Shown here: positions 6,908 through 15,286 of the stretch, one piece after another
Numbering within the stretch: position 1 is the stretch's first letter
Layout: every line of letters begins with the position of its first letter
Origin: Actinoallomurus sp050942425
GTDB taxonomy: Bacteria > Actinomycetota > Actinomycetes > Streptosporangiales > Streptosporangiaceae
Direction: 5' to 3'
Assembly (NCBI RefSeq): GCF_050942425.1
Contig: NZ_CP192063.1
Location: 7,316,001 to 7,380,000 of the forward strand
Length of the DNA: 64,000 nt
The notes under the pieces: model-generated
What the model saw: the letters and a program-made list of their open reading frames with translations, nothing else
Databases searched by the model: none
Told to the model about the DNA's origin: nothing
Program-made: the position numbers and the translations under genes

Positions 6908-9447
6908 CACCTTGAGAAGGCCGCGACGGCGGCGTTCCAGCCGAAGCCCTGACGGTCGAGACCGCTGGAGCCGAGGGGGTAGGGCCAGGCGGGGTCCGCG
7001 CCCGCGATGTCGGCGTTCTGCTGCGTGACCTTGAACTCCTTGGAGAGCGGGGTGACGGCGACCTCCGCCGCGATCGAGTCGCGCATCGCGCCCCGCGCCG
7101 CGGACACGCCGTGCCGCGCCGCCGAGTACTCCGCGAGGTACTCCCACAGCAGCCAGCTCGCGCCGTTCTGGTACCAGCCGGCCGGCTCGCCGAGCCCGAT
7201 CACCTGGCCGGTCTTCGGGTCATTGGTCAGCGTGAGGAACTCGCTCGGCGGGACCGCGGAACCGTCCTGCTTCGCCAGGACCTTCATCCCGTACGGCGTG
7301 CGCTCCTGCGCGGCGAACGTCCGCCGCACCATCGTGTCGGTCAGTAGCGGCTTGCCGAACAGGTAGAGCGACAGGGCGTCCCCGACCAGGACGTCCGGGG
7401 ACTTGAAGTCCTTGGTCGACAGCCACCGCACGTACCCCAGGTGGTCGTCGTAGAGCCTGCGGTACACGCCGGTCGCCGCGTCGATCTCCGCGTCGCTCAC
7501 GTCCGCGCCGAGGCTCTTGGCGGCGCGCAGCGCCACGACGTAGAGCCCCTGGTCGTACGCGTTGACCGCGCCCGTCGGGAACAGGTACCCGTCCAGCCAG
7601 GAGTCCGGCGTGATCTGGAAGCCGGCGTTGTCGACCGGCCCGGCGGTCACGAACGCCCCGCCGCTCACCTGGTGGGCCCGGATGTAGGCCAGGACGAGGT
7701 TCGCCGTGGCGGTGTCCTTGGCCGGCAGGCCCCACGTCGTCGCGTCGTGGTACATCCGGATCAGGTAGTACAGGCCGCTCTCGTCGCCGAAGAACGGCCC
7801 ACCGCCGGTCACGGGCACGTGCCCGGCCTCGCCGCCCGATCGCGGGATCGCCCGGGTGAACTGCGCGAGCAGTTCCTTCTCGGTGTCCTTCGCGTACGGG
7901 GTGCCGTCGAGTCCGAGCGTCGTCCAGAAGCTGTCCCGCATGTAGGTCGTCGCCCCGAAGTGGGCGTACTTCTGGTTCGGGGCGAGGGCCTTTACGCCAC
8001 TCGCGGTCGTCATCCGGGCCCAGTAGGCGGTGGTCTTGGCGATGGCGGCGAACTCGTCCGCGGCGGCGCGGCGCAGCGTCGCGGTGGAGGACGCCTTTCC
8101 CCAGGCGGGCATGGACCGTTCCGGGGTGCTCAGTCCGAGCGTCTCGGCGGTCGCGAGCTGGGCGCCGAGCGCGAGCCCGTACGGCCCGGCGGCCGACCGG
8201 TAGAACACGCTGTGGAACGACCGCGTCTGCCCGTCGCCGAGCACGATCGGGTCGGCCTCCGTGCCGATCTGCGGGGCGGCCAGGCGGGAGCCGTCGATGA
8301 CCAGGTGCGGGGCGGAGTAGCCGGGCAGCGGCTCGTCCCACGTCGCGGCGCCGGCGACGCCGTAGGTGTACGTCCCGTCGGACACGCCCAGGGCGGGCAC
8401 CGGCGAGTCCAGCAGCGCGTTGGAGGGGTTCGGGCTCTCGTACGAGGTCGTCCCCCCGCCGGTCCACAGCGGCTTGCCGACCTTGAAGTCGGTGTACGGC
8501 GTGTACCAGTACACGGCCGGACCGCCGCTCGCCGCGGTGCCGACCTGCGCGTCGATCACGTTGGGGGCGACGAACCGGTAGGTCTCCGACCGGGTCACGG
8601 TGGTCGAGCCGATCGTGTCCGTGGCGCCGGAGAGGCTCAGCGTCGCCGTCGCCGGGTCGTAGCTCACCGAGGTGTACCGGTTGGCGACGCGATTGGCGTC
8701 GGTGACGGGCTGCCGGGTCACCGCGCGCACCGAGGTCTTCCAGGCGAGCAGGTCGACGTCCCCGGCGGCGGAGGTGCGGATCTGGAACTGCGGCGTCCGC
8801 GAGTGCTCGGGGATCGGCACGTCCAGGGTGAGCGTCTGCGGCTGCGACGTCAGCGTGACCGGTGTCCCCCCGACGTCGCGGGCGCCGTCGTAGATGTTGA
8901 GGTACACGGTGCCGGTGCCCTGCAGGGTCACCGTCCCCCGGTAGGTGGTGCCGACCTTGGCGTCGGCGATCGGGACCTCGATCCAGGTGTTGTTGTCCGC
9001 TCCCGGCAGCGTCCAGTGGACGGCCGATCCGCCGTCCGGCGCGGTGGCCTTCGCGACGGCGCCGTCGCCGGAGCCGGGGCCGCCCCAGTCGAGGTCGCCG
9101 GTCGGGTGGCCGAGCAGGTCGTCGCCGGTCGGCTGGTTGAGGCTGGTGCCGGGCACGGCGGTCAGGTCGTACTTGCCGGTCATCCCGCGGGTCGTGATGA
9201 GCCGGGCGCCGTCGTGGATCTCGGCGCGGTATCCGCTCGACCCGTCGCCGGCGACCGTCACGTGCAGGGCGTCGGCGGGACCGTACGACCGGGGGGCGGG
9301 CTGGGGAAGGGGGGTCGTGGGAGAGGCGGCGGGGGAACGGCCGGGACCGCGGACCGCCTGGGCCGCGCTTCCGGTGCCGAGGATGAGGATGGTCCCCATG
9401 GCGATGGCCATGGGTGTCGCGCCGAGAAGGCGTGAGGGGCGGGGCAT
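6907..9447 (-). CDS. Secreted glycoside-hydrolase-like protein of unassigned family
   Basis: Exported protein of 846 aa with a signal peptide (1-30, cleavage near SAAQA|V) and a Pro/Ser/Thr linker. A beta-sandwich module at about 115-245 resembles the one inserted in the adjacent GH59 enzyme: both have PTGDLDW, SAVHW, NTWI and VYLN followed by VGG. A second beta-rich region (about 255-420) precedes a helical C-terminal half (about 430-846) that reads like an (alpha/alpha)6 barrel: YMRDSFWTTLGLDG, DSWLDGYLFPTGAVNAYDQGLY. I cannot place it in a numbered GH family. Start ATG at 9447 has a GGAGG site. A LacI-type palindrome lies about 45 bp upstream. It is the first gene of the two-gene operon. 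Confidence 0.75.
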   Translation of the reverse strand: MPRPSRLLGATPMAIAMGTILILGTGSAAQAVRGPGRSPAASPTTPLPQPAPRSYGPADALHVTVAGDGSSGYRAEIHDGARLITTRGMTGKYDLTAVPGTSLNQPTGDDLLGHPTGDLDWGGPGSGDGAVAKATAPDGGSAVHWTLPGADNNTWIEVPIADAKVGTTYRGTVTLQGTGTVYLNIYDGARDVGGTPVTLTSQPQTLTLDVPIPEHSRTPQFQIRTSAAGDVDLLAWKTSVRAVTRQPVTDANRVANRYTSVSYDPATATLSLSGATDTIGSTTVTRSETYRFVAPNVIDAQVGTAASGGPAVYWYTPYTDFKVGKPLWTGGGTTSYESPNPSNALLDSPVPALGVSDGTYTYGVAGAATWDEPLPGYSAPHLVIDGSRLAAPQIGTEADPIVLGDGQTRSFHSVFYRSAAGPYGLALGAQLATAETLGLSTPERSMPAWGKASSTATLRRAAADEFAAIAKTTAYWARMTTASGVKALAPNQKYAHFGATTYMRDSFWTTLGLDGTPYAKDTEKELLAQFTRAIPRSGGEAGHVPVTGGGPFFGDESGLYYLIRMYHDATTWGLPAKDTATANLVLAYIRAHQVSGGAFVTAGPVDNAGFQITPDSWLDGYLFPTGAVNAYDQGLYVVALRAAKSLGADVSDAEIDAATGVYRRLYDDHLGYVRWLSTKDFKSPDVLVGDALSLYLFGKPLLTDTMVRRTFAAQERTPYGMKVLAKQDGSAVPPSEFLTLTNDPKTGQVIGLGEPAGWYQNGASWLLWEYLAEYSAARHGVSAARGAMRDSIAAEVAVTPLSKEFKVTQQNADIAGADPAWPYPLGSSGLDRQGFGWNAAVAAFSR

Positions 9448-9490
9448 GCAACCCTCCAGGGCCGCAGGTGGTCTGGGGTGAAAAGACCGA

Positions 9491-9504
9491 TGACAACGTT
9501 GTCG
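9491..9504. promoter_or_regulatory. LacI-type operator palindrome upstream of the carbohydrate-enzyme operon
   Basis: TGACAACGTTGTCG contains a perfect 12-bp dyad with a central CG (GACAACGTTGTC, 9492-9503). This is the usual form of LacI/GalR-family operators. It sits 44 bp upstream of the ATG of the first secreted enzyme gene. No LacI gene lies in the window, so the repressor must be encoded elsewhere. Confidence 0.65.
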
Positions 9505-9576
9505 TGGCTGCCGTGAGTGTCGTGTTCTGTGCGACCCATGTCAAGGTCTGCGCGCTTTTGTGCGAATACGTCGCCG

Positions 9577-10446
9577 TCAGTGGGACTTGGCGAAGGCCAG
9601 GAAGTCGCGGGCGACGGGGGTGAGCGGGCGGCGGGCGTGGACCAGGCCGATCGTCGCGGTGATCGGCGGCATGAGCGACCGCACGACGACGCCCTCGGCG
9701 GCCTCCACCTGATTGCGGAACCAGAGGAGGGAGCCACGGCCCGCACGGACCGAGGGGAGCCACGACGCGCGGTCGTCGGACTCGACCGCGGCGACCGGGC
9801 GGACGCCGAGGCGGGCCAGCATCGCGTCGAGCTCGGCCCGTCGCGGCCCGCCGCGGGACGGCATGATCAGGCGCATGCCGTCGAGCGCGGAGACCGGGAC
9901 GGGCTCCCGGACGTGCAGGGCGGGCGGGGAGATCAGCACGATCTCCCGTTGTTCGAGCGGGTGCGCGGCGAGGTCACCGGGGACCGGCAGGTGCGTCAGG
10001 GCGAGGTCGGCGCGGCCGTCGCGGACGACCGCGCCGACGGCGTCGCGGCCGTCGCAGCGGAGCACCCGGACGCGTACGGCCTGCTGGTCGCGGGCGAACG
10101 CGGGCAGGAGGCGCGCGGTCAGCTCCGGCTCCAGGGTGAGCGTGGAGGCGACCCGCAGCTCCCCCGCCCGCGCGCCCGGCCGGCCGCCGGGCGGCTTGGC
10201 GGAGACCGCCGTGATGGCGTCGACCGCGCGCAGCGCGTCGCGGGCGTACCGGACGATCTCCTCACCGGTGTCGGTGAGCGCGACGCCGCGGCCGGCGCGC
10301 GCGAACAGCTCGACGCCCAGCTCCCGCTCGAGTTCCCGGATCGCCCGCGACAGCGCGGGTTGCGCGACGAAGAGTGCTTGCGCCGCCGCGGTCATCGTCC
10401 CGTGGTCGGCGGTCGCCACGACATAGCGCAGCTGCCGCAGATTCAT
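9577..10446 (-). CDS. LysR-family transcriptional regulator
   Basis: Typical LTTR of about 289 aa. The N-terminal winged helix-turn-helix reads LRQLRYVVATADHGTMTAAA with ALFVAQPALSRAIRELE and LGVELFARAGRGVALT. A C-terminal type 2 periplasmic-binding-fold effector domain follows. I chose the ATG at 10446 (MNLRQLRY), the usual LTTR N-terminus; an upstream in-frame ATG at 10464 would add six residues. It shares orientation with the secreted glycosidase operon but is separated from it by 130 bp holding the LacI-type site, so it need not regulate those genes. The effector is unknown. Confidence 0.9.
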   Translation of the reverse strand: MNLRQLRYVVATADHGTMTAAAQALFVAQPALSRAIRELERELGVELFARAGRGVALTDTGEEIVRYARDALRAVDAITAVSAKPPGGRPGARAGELRVASTLTLEPELTARLLPAFARDQQAVRVRVLRCDGRDAVGAVVRDGRADLALTHLPVPGDLAAHPLEQREIVLISPPALHVREPVPVSALDGMRLIMPSRGGPRRAELDAMLARLGVRPVAAVESDDRASWLPSVRAGRGSLLWFRNQVEAAEGVVVRSLMPPITATIGLVHARRPLTPVARDFLAFAKSH

Positions 10447-10617
10447 GCCACGACGGTATGACAACCCACTGGATTGGTCGTTGACATAGCCGGAATTGGC
10501 CTGGACATCCTGGGTTGCCGATGTTTTCTCCCGGCAGTCAGATGATCACTAGAAGACCGGGAGGTCGGCCGGGGTGGGTTGGTCGGGAAGGGCCGCAGCC
10601 GGACATTCTCGGCTCGG

Positions 10618-11508
10618 TCACGGCAGCTCCGCGCCGTAGACCCGCTTGACGACGTCGAGATGCTGCCAGGTCTCCCCGACCCACGCCCCGGGAACCGCCC
10701 GTACCGCCTCCAGAGTGCTCAGGAGAACGTCGCGGGAGGTCGCGTCGATTCCGGCGAGCAGGTCGTGACGGCCGAAGCCGGTCACCACATAGTTGACGCC
10801 GGGCAGCGCCGCGATCCGGGACGCGGCCGTGGCGATGTCGGAGGACACCCGCACGCCCAGCCCGGCGAGCTCGCCGGAGCCGAGGGCCTGCGAGTCGACG
10901 ATGCCGGTCACGTGGATGATCCCGGAGCGCATCAGGCGCACGGCGCGCGCCCGCGTCGCCGCCTGGGAGAGCCCCACGACCTCGGCCAGTCTCGTGTACG
11001 GGGTCCGGCCGTCACGGGTCAGCTCACGGAGCAGCCGCCAGTCGATCTCGTCCAGGGACACGTCGGGCAGCTCGGTGACGACCGAGTGCGCGTCCTTGAC
11101 GACGGTCGTCACGCGGAACACCTCGATGCCGCGCACTCCGGGCAGCGAGCGGACCGCGTCCACTTCTTCGACAAGGGCCGCGTCGTCGCGTACGCGCAGC
11201 TCCGCGACGACGGGGTGCGCACCGGCGGCGAGCGCCGCGAACCAGGCGGCGGCCCTGCGCGCGACGGCGTCGGCGACCTGCTTCGCCGGGCCGTCGACGT
11301 CGATCGCCAGGTGACCGATCGCTCCGGTCCCGACCACCGACGCGTGCACGATTCCCACCACACGCACGATCCCCGAATCGAGGAGGTGCTGTACGCGCGT
11401 GCGCACGGCCGTGCGGGACAGCCCTACACGGTCGGCGAGCGCCTGGAAGGTGGCCCTCCCATCCCGCTGCAGCTCGCGTACGAGCACGGCGTCGACCGCA
11501 TCGAGCAC
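10618..11508 (-). CDS. Lrp/AsnC-family regulator with duplicated halves
   Basis: 296-aa actinobacterial Lrp/AsnC protein. The N-terminal HTH is DAVLVRELQRDGRATFQALA with LSRTAVRTRVQHLLDSGIVRV. A degenerate second copy in the middle (DWRLLRELTRDGRTPYTRLA, LSQAATRARAVRLMRSGIIHV) is followed by an AsnC ligand-binding (RAM) domain. Family members typically sense amino acids or related metabolites. Start is GTG at 11508, preceded by a clear AGGAGG. No structural gene is coupled to it, so its regulon cannot be inferred. The upstream side faces a long gene-poor stretch. Confidence 0.88.
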   Translation of the reverse strand: MLDAVDAVLVRELQRDGRATFQALADRVGLSRTAVRTRVQHLLDSGIVRVVGIVHASVVGTGAIGHLAIDVDGPAKQVADAVARRAAAWFAALAAGAHPVVAELRVRDDAALVEEVDAVRSLPGVRGIEVFRVTTVVKDAHSVVTELPDVSLDEIDWRLLRELTRDGRTPYTRLAEVVGLSQAATRARAVRLMRSGIIHVTGIVDSQALGSGELAGLGVRVSSDIATAASRIAALPGVNYVVTGFGRHDLLAGIDATSRDVLLSTLEAVRAVPGAWVGETWQHLDVVKRVYGAELP

Positions 11509-12005
11509 TGGGTTCCTCCTCGGATGTATGGTCCTGCAGTTGTTTGCATGATCATTTCATTAGTGGCGTGTTCGCCGCGAAAACGGAGCGTTGTTCGTGT
11601 TTCTTCGCTGAACGACCACGAATGTGTCGGTGAAGCGCGACGTCGCTGCCGAAATCGACGCGGAACACGATCCATCGGCATCTCAACGTCCGAGATCACC
11701 ACGTCAGTACTCGCGTACCAGTTCGACGAGTATTTGGCGACGCTCGTCACATGCAGTCGCTCGAAGAGCGTGCGAGGCCGCCCATTTCCGCCCGTCCGCG
11801 CGGACCACGGAGACGCCAACGGAACGGTCAACATCCGGCGGCGCCATCGAGGGGAAGACCCTGAACTGCATGAATGCCTCTCAGCGAGGGGGTGCGGACC
11901 CGTGCACCGGCCACCGGCCCGGGGAGGCGCCGGATCCGCAAAGTGCGGTGGGACAGCTCAGACGTCAAGTGTTCCATGGGGAAATCACGGAAGGTCAATG
12001 ACCCT

Positions 12006-12024
12006 GGCAGGAAACTTTCCTGCC
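12006..12024. promoter_or_regulatory. Perfect 9+1+9 dyad, possible operator or hairpin
   Basis: GGCAGGAAA and TTTCCTGCC flank a single C. The arms are perfectly complementary and stand alone in the long intergenic stretch, about 355 bp upstream of guaB1. No T-tract follows, so an operator is at least as likely as a terminator. Confidence 0.4.
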
Positions 12025-12263
12025 GGGATCGTCGTGGAACCCGTACCGACACGCCAGACTCGGCGGATGAGACGGGGATCTCTCGTGGTCCTGCTCGTCC
12101 CGGCCACCGGCCGCACGTCGAGGGGCGGAGGCGGCGATGCCCGGCCGCCGCGACTCAGGGCGACGACGTGGCGGCGCCTCCCGGCGGCTCGATCATCGGG
12201 CGACCGCGGCCTGGCCTGTGCGCCTGAGGAGTGCGCCTCATCGGACCCGTCCGAACTCCGCGC

Positions 12264-12301
12264 AGCTCATTGGACCGGGCATAGCTCATTGAACCGGGCA
12301 C
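12264..12301 (+). repeat. Two adjoining 19-bp direct repeats upstream of guaB1
   Basis: AGCTCATTGGACCGGGCAT (12264-12282) is followed without a gap by AGCTCATTGAACCGGGCAC (12283-12301), 17 of 19 positions identical. They lie 78-115 bp upstream of the guaB1 start and could be a tandem regulator site or a recent slippage duplication. Confidence 0.7.
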
Positions 12302-12378
12302 ATCCGGGTATCCCCGACAATGGAAGGCGGCCTTCCTCGTGCCCGATCACCCCAGAACTCCGGACGGTGTAGACGAAC

Positions 12379-13815
12379 GTGCGCCTGCTGAACGGTGAGC
12401 AACCGGCTCACGACCTGACCTACAACGACGTCTTCATGGTGCCCCGCCGCTCCGACGTCGGGTCCCGCCTCGACGTCGACCTGTCGACCGCGGACGGCAG
12501 CGGCACCACGATCCCGATCGTCGTCGCCAACATGACGGCCGTCTCCGGCCGCCGCATGGCCGAGACGATCGCGCGGCGCGGCGGTCTCGCGGTCATCCCC
12601 CAGGACATCCCCGTCGACGTCGTCGCCGACGTCGTCCGCTGGGTGAAGACACGCCACCTGATCGTCGACACGGCGATCAAACTCGGCCCGACCGACACGA
12701 TCGGCGCCGCGCTCGGCCTGCTGCACAAGCGGGCGCACGGTGCGGTGATCGTCGTCGAGGACGACCGCCCGACCGGTGTCGTCACCGAGGCCGACTGCAT
12801 GGGCGTCGACCGGTTCACCCAGCTCCGGGAGGTCATGTCGCGCGACGTCCTCACGCTCCCGGACGACGTCGACCCGCAGAAGGCGTTCGACACGCTGCAC
12901 GCCCGCGGGCACCGGCTCGCCCCGGTCGTCGACGGAGACGGCCGACTCGTCGGCGTGCTGACCCGTACGGGCGCGCTGCGCGCCACGCTCTACCAACCCG
13001 CCCTCGACGCGGACGGCCGGCTGCGCATCGCCGTCGCCATCGGCGTCAACGGCGACGTCGAGGAGAAGGCCAGGGCGCTGCTGGACGCGGGCGCGGACCT
13101 GCTCGTCATCGACACGGCGCACGGGCACCAGGAGAAGATGCTGGGCGCGCTCCGGCGCGTGCGAGCCCTGAACCCCGGCGTGCCGCTGGTGGCGGGCAAC
13201 GTCGTGACCGCCGAGGGCGTACGCGACCTCGTCGACGCGGGCGCCGACATCGTCAAGGTCGGCGTCGGCCCGGGCGCGATGTGCACGACACGGATGATGA
13301 CCGGCGTGGGCCGCCCGCAGTTCTCCGCGGTGCTGGAGTGCGCCGCCGAGGCCCGCCGGCTCGGCCGCCACATCTGGGCCGACGGCGGCGTACGCCACCC
13401 CCGCGACGTGGCACTGGCCCTCGCCGCCGGGGCCGCCAACGTCATGATCGGCTCCTGGTTCGCCGGGACGTACGAGTCGCCGGGCGACGTCCAGCGCGCC
13501 GCCGACGGCCGGCTGTACAAGGAGAGCTACGGCATGGCCTCGGCCCGCGCGGTCCGGCTCCGCACCGCCGACGACTCCCCCTTCGAGCGCGCCCGCAAGG
13601 CGCTGTTCGAGGAGGGCATCTCGGCGTCGCGGATGTACATCGATCCGCAGTCCCCCGGCGTGGAGGACCTGGTCGACTCGATCATCGCGGGCCTGCGCAG
13701 CGCCTGCACATACGCGGGCGCGCGGACGCTGGAGGAACTGCACGAGTTCGCCGTCGTCGGGGTGCAGAGCCCGTCGGGCTACGCGGAGGGCAAGCCGCTG
13801 CACGCCAGCTGGTGA
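12379..13815 (+). CDS. guaB1: GuaB1-family IMPDH-related protein (probable GMP reductase)
   Basis: 478-aa member of the IMP dehydrogenase/GMP reductase superfamily with the actinobacterial GuaB1 layout. A TIM barrel (LTYNDVFMVPRRSDV at the start, catalytic Cys302 in GVGPGAMCTTRMMTGVG, ADGGVRHPRDV phosphate loop) is interrupted by a CBS pair at about 96-205. The mycobacterial homologue (Rv1843c) is not the essential IMPDH and has been reported to act as a GMP reductase, converting GMP to IMP in purine salvage; I infer the same here. Start is GTG at 12379 with a weak ribosome site. Upstream tandem repeats may regulate it. Confidence 0.88.
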   Translation: MRLLNGEQPAHDLTYNDVFMVPRRSDVGSRLDVDLSTADGSGTTIPIVVANMTAVSGRRMAETIARRGGLAVIPQDIPVDVVADVVRWVKTRHLIVDTAIKLGPTDTIGAALGLLHKRAHGAVIVVEDDRPTGVVTEADCMGVDRFTQLREVMSRDVLTLPDDVDPQKAFDTLHARGHRLAPVVDGDGRLVGVLTRTGALRATLYQPALDADGRLRIAVAIGVNGDVEEKARALLDAGADLLVIDTAHGHQEKMLGALRRVRALNPGVPLVAGNVVTAEGVRDLVDAGADIVKVGVGPGAMCTTRMMTGVGRPQFSAVLECAAEARRLGRHIWADGGVRHPRDVALALAAGAANVMIGSWFAGTYESPGDVQRAADGRLYKESYGMASARAVRLRTADDSPFERARKALFEEGISASRMYIDPQSPGVEDLVDSIIAGLRSACTYAGARTLEELHEFAVVGVQSPSGYAEGKPLHASW

Positions 13816-13935
13816 TCCACGGCTCCGTGGAGCCGCGGGCGGCGCGAGCGGCCCGCGGCTTCGGCGGGGCCGCGGCGCCCGCGTACGCCCGGGATTGGTG
13901 GATCATAGAGGTGATGTCGAGACGAGGACGGTGAC

Positions 13936-14979
13936 ATGCCCCGCATCGAGGGGTTCGAGGCCTACCGCATGACGATGCCCCACGGCCGGCGGCCGGAGAG
14001 CATCCTCGTCCGCGTCTGCGACCAGGACGGCGCGACCGGCTGGGGCGAGGTCGCGGGCTCCGACGCCTGCTGGGCCGACATCGAGGAGCGCGTCGGCCCG
14101 GCGCTGCTCGGCCTCGACTGGGAGCTGCCGGAGGAGGTCGTCGGCGTCGGCGGGCTCGGCGGCCACGCGGCCGCCTCCGCCATCGACATCGCCTGCTGGG
14201 ACCTGTGGTGCCGCAAGCAGGGCACGCCGCTGTCCCACGCCCTCGGCGGCACCCGCACCTCGATCGTGGCCGGCGCGCGGCTGGACACGGAGCCGATGCT
14301 GGACGTGCTCCTCACCCGCGTGAACCGCCTCGTCAGCGCCGGGTACGCCCGCGTCACGCTGGCCGTACGGCCCGGCCTGGACGTCGAGCCCGTACGCGCC
14401 GTGCGCCAGGCGTTCCCCGCGCTGGCCCTTCAGGCCGACGCGGCCGAGTCCTACACGGAGGAGCCCGCGCACCTGGCCGCGCTCGAGGCGCTCGACGCGT
14501 ACGGACTGATCGCGATCGAGCGGCCGTTCGCGGGCGCCGAGCTGGCCGCCCACGCCCGCCTGCAGCGCGTGATCGACACCGCCGTGTGCCTGAACCCCGC
14601 CGACCTCGACACGGTCGACACGGCGATCGCGATGGGCGCGGGCCGGATGCTCGGCCTGCGGATCGCCCGCCTGGGCGGCCTCACGGCCGCCCGCGGCGCA
14701 CACGACCGCGCCCTCGCATCCGGCTGGGACAGCTGGTGCGGCGGCGCGGCGGGCTTCGGGATCGGCCAGGCAGCGGCCGTCGCCCTGGCCGGGCTGCCCG
14801 GCTGCGACCTGCCCAGCGACGTCAGCGAGACACCGGCCCAGACCGCCGTCGTGTCCCCGCCCGTCCGCGCCAACGGCGGCGTCGTCGCCGTACCGCTCAC
14901 CCAGCCAGGCCTCGGCCACGACATCGACCACGCCCTCGTGACCCGCCTGTCGCGCCGCACCCTCCGCATCCCCGCCTGA
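13936..14979 (+). CDS. Enolase-superfamily protein, NSAR/OSBS-like, with lost catalytic residues
   Basis: 347-aa protein that aligns along its length with N-succinylamino-acid racemase/o-succinylbenzoate synthase. It has a capping domain (1-120), then a barrel with GYARV, PGLDVEPVRAVR, IERP, CLN and SWCGGAAGFGIGQAAAVALA. Metal ligands Asp168 (LQADAAESYT) and Glu195 (AIERPF) are kept. The KxK catalytic pair is Thr141 and Ala143, the third metal ligand of CLDES is Asn220 (CLNPA), and the second catalytic Lys of the NIKPGRVGG region is Arg242. An unchanged racemase/synthase mechanism is therefore not expected: it is either a pseudoenzyme or has a new chemistry. It follows guaB1 by 120 bp with no coupling. 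Confidence 0.85.
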   Translation: MPRIEGFEAYRMTMPHGRRPESILVRVCDQDGATGWGEVAGSDACWADIEERVGPALLGLDWELPEEVVGVGGLGGHAAASAIDIACWDLWCRKQGTPLSHALGGTRTSIVAGARLDTEPMLDVLLTRVNRLVSAGYARVTLAVRPGLDVEPVRAVRQAFPALALQADAAESYTEEPAHLAALEALDAYGLIAIERPFAGAELAAHARLQRVIDTAVCLNPADLDTVDTAIAMGAGRMLGLRIARLGGLTAARGAHDRALASGWDSWCGGAAGFGIGQAAAVALAGLPGCDLPSDVSETPAQTAVVSPPVRANGGVVAVPLTQPGLGHDIDHALVTRLSRRTLRIPA

Positions 14980-15286
14980 ACAACGCCGGGTCCCGGCCGG
15001 GACTTCACGCGCGACGACTCGCCGCAGCCTGATCGCGACCGTCAGAGCGTGTCGGAAGGAACCGTCCGCGGCCCAGGCCGTCGGGAGCGTCGCAGATCAT
15101 CTCGGGCGGCCCGCCCCTGCCTACTGAGCCTCTTTGCCGCCGTGCTCGCCACTTTGGCGTCTCCCTGGACACCTTGACGCCGCCGTGGACGGAATGTCGC
15201 CCTGTCCGCACCTTTTGCGACGGCAACACTGGCGAAAAAGAAGACCCTCGGAGGCAGCAACCGCCAGTCGGTCCGTATCGCGACGG
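14980..15286. other. Intergenic gap between convergent genes
   Basis: It contains a 14-bp palindrome GTCCCGGCCGGGAC (14990-15003) just after the enolase-family stop, possibly part of a terminator. I see no gene in the rest. Base composition becomes less GC-rich toward the following accessory island. Confidence 0.5.

Larger units (their letters stand above)
11509..12378. other. Gene-poor 870-bp intergenic stretch
   Basis: No credible coding region is seen on either strand. The open frames lack ribosome sites and domain signatures, and the first ~350 bp is more AT-rich than its surroundings. It holds the promoter side of the AsnC gene, a 19-nt perfect dyad at 12006-12024, a pair of adjoining 19-bp direct repeats at 12264-12301, and a short GGAAGGC/GCCTTCC hairpin at 12322-12336 ahead of guaB1. 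Confidence 0.6.

Noticed and set aside
3743..6952. Very long plus-strand open frame opposite the GH59 gene
   Set aside because: It is an antisense shadow created by high GC at third positions; it has no domain, start signal or composition of a real protein, while the opposite strand encodes a complete enzyme with catalytic residues.
11424..11834. Minus-strand frame of 136 codons upstream of the AsnC gene
   Set aside because: Low-quality, Arg/Ser-rich translation overlapping the AsnC start and promoter; no start signal.
10579..12372. Long plus-strand frame across the AsnC gene and the gene-poor stretch
   Set aside because: Half of it is antisense to a confident regulator gene and the rest shows no motifs or ribosome site.
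15005..15229. Short minus-strand frame in the gap after the enolase-family gene
   Set aside because: Basic, low-complexity translation without a ribosome site or relatives in the window.
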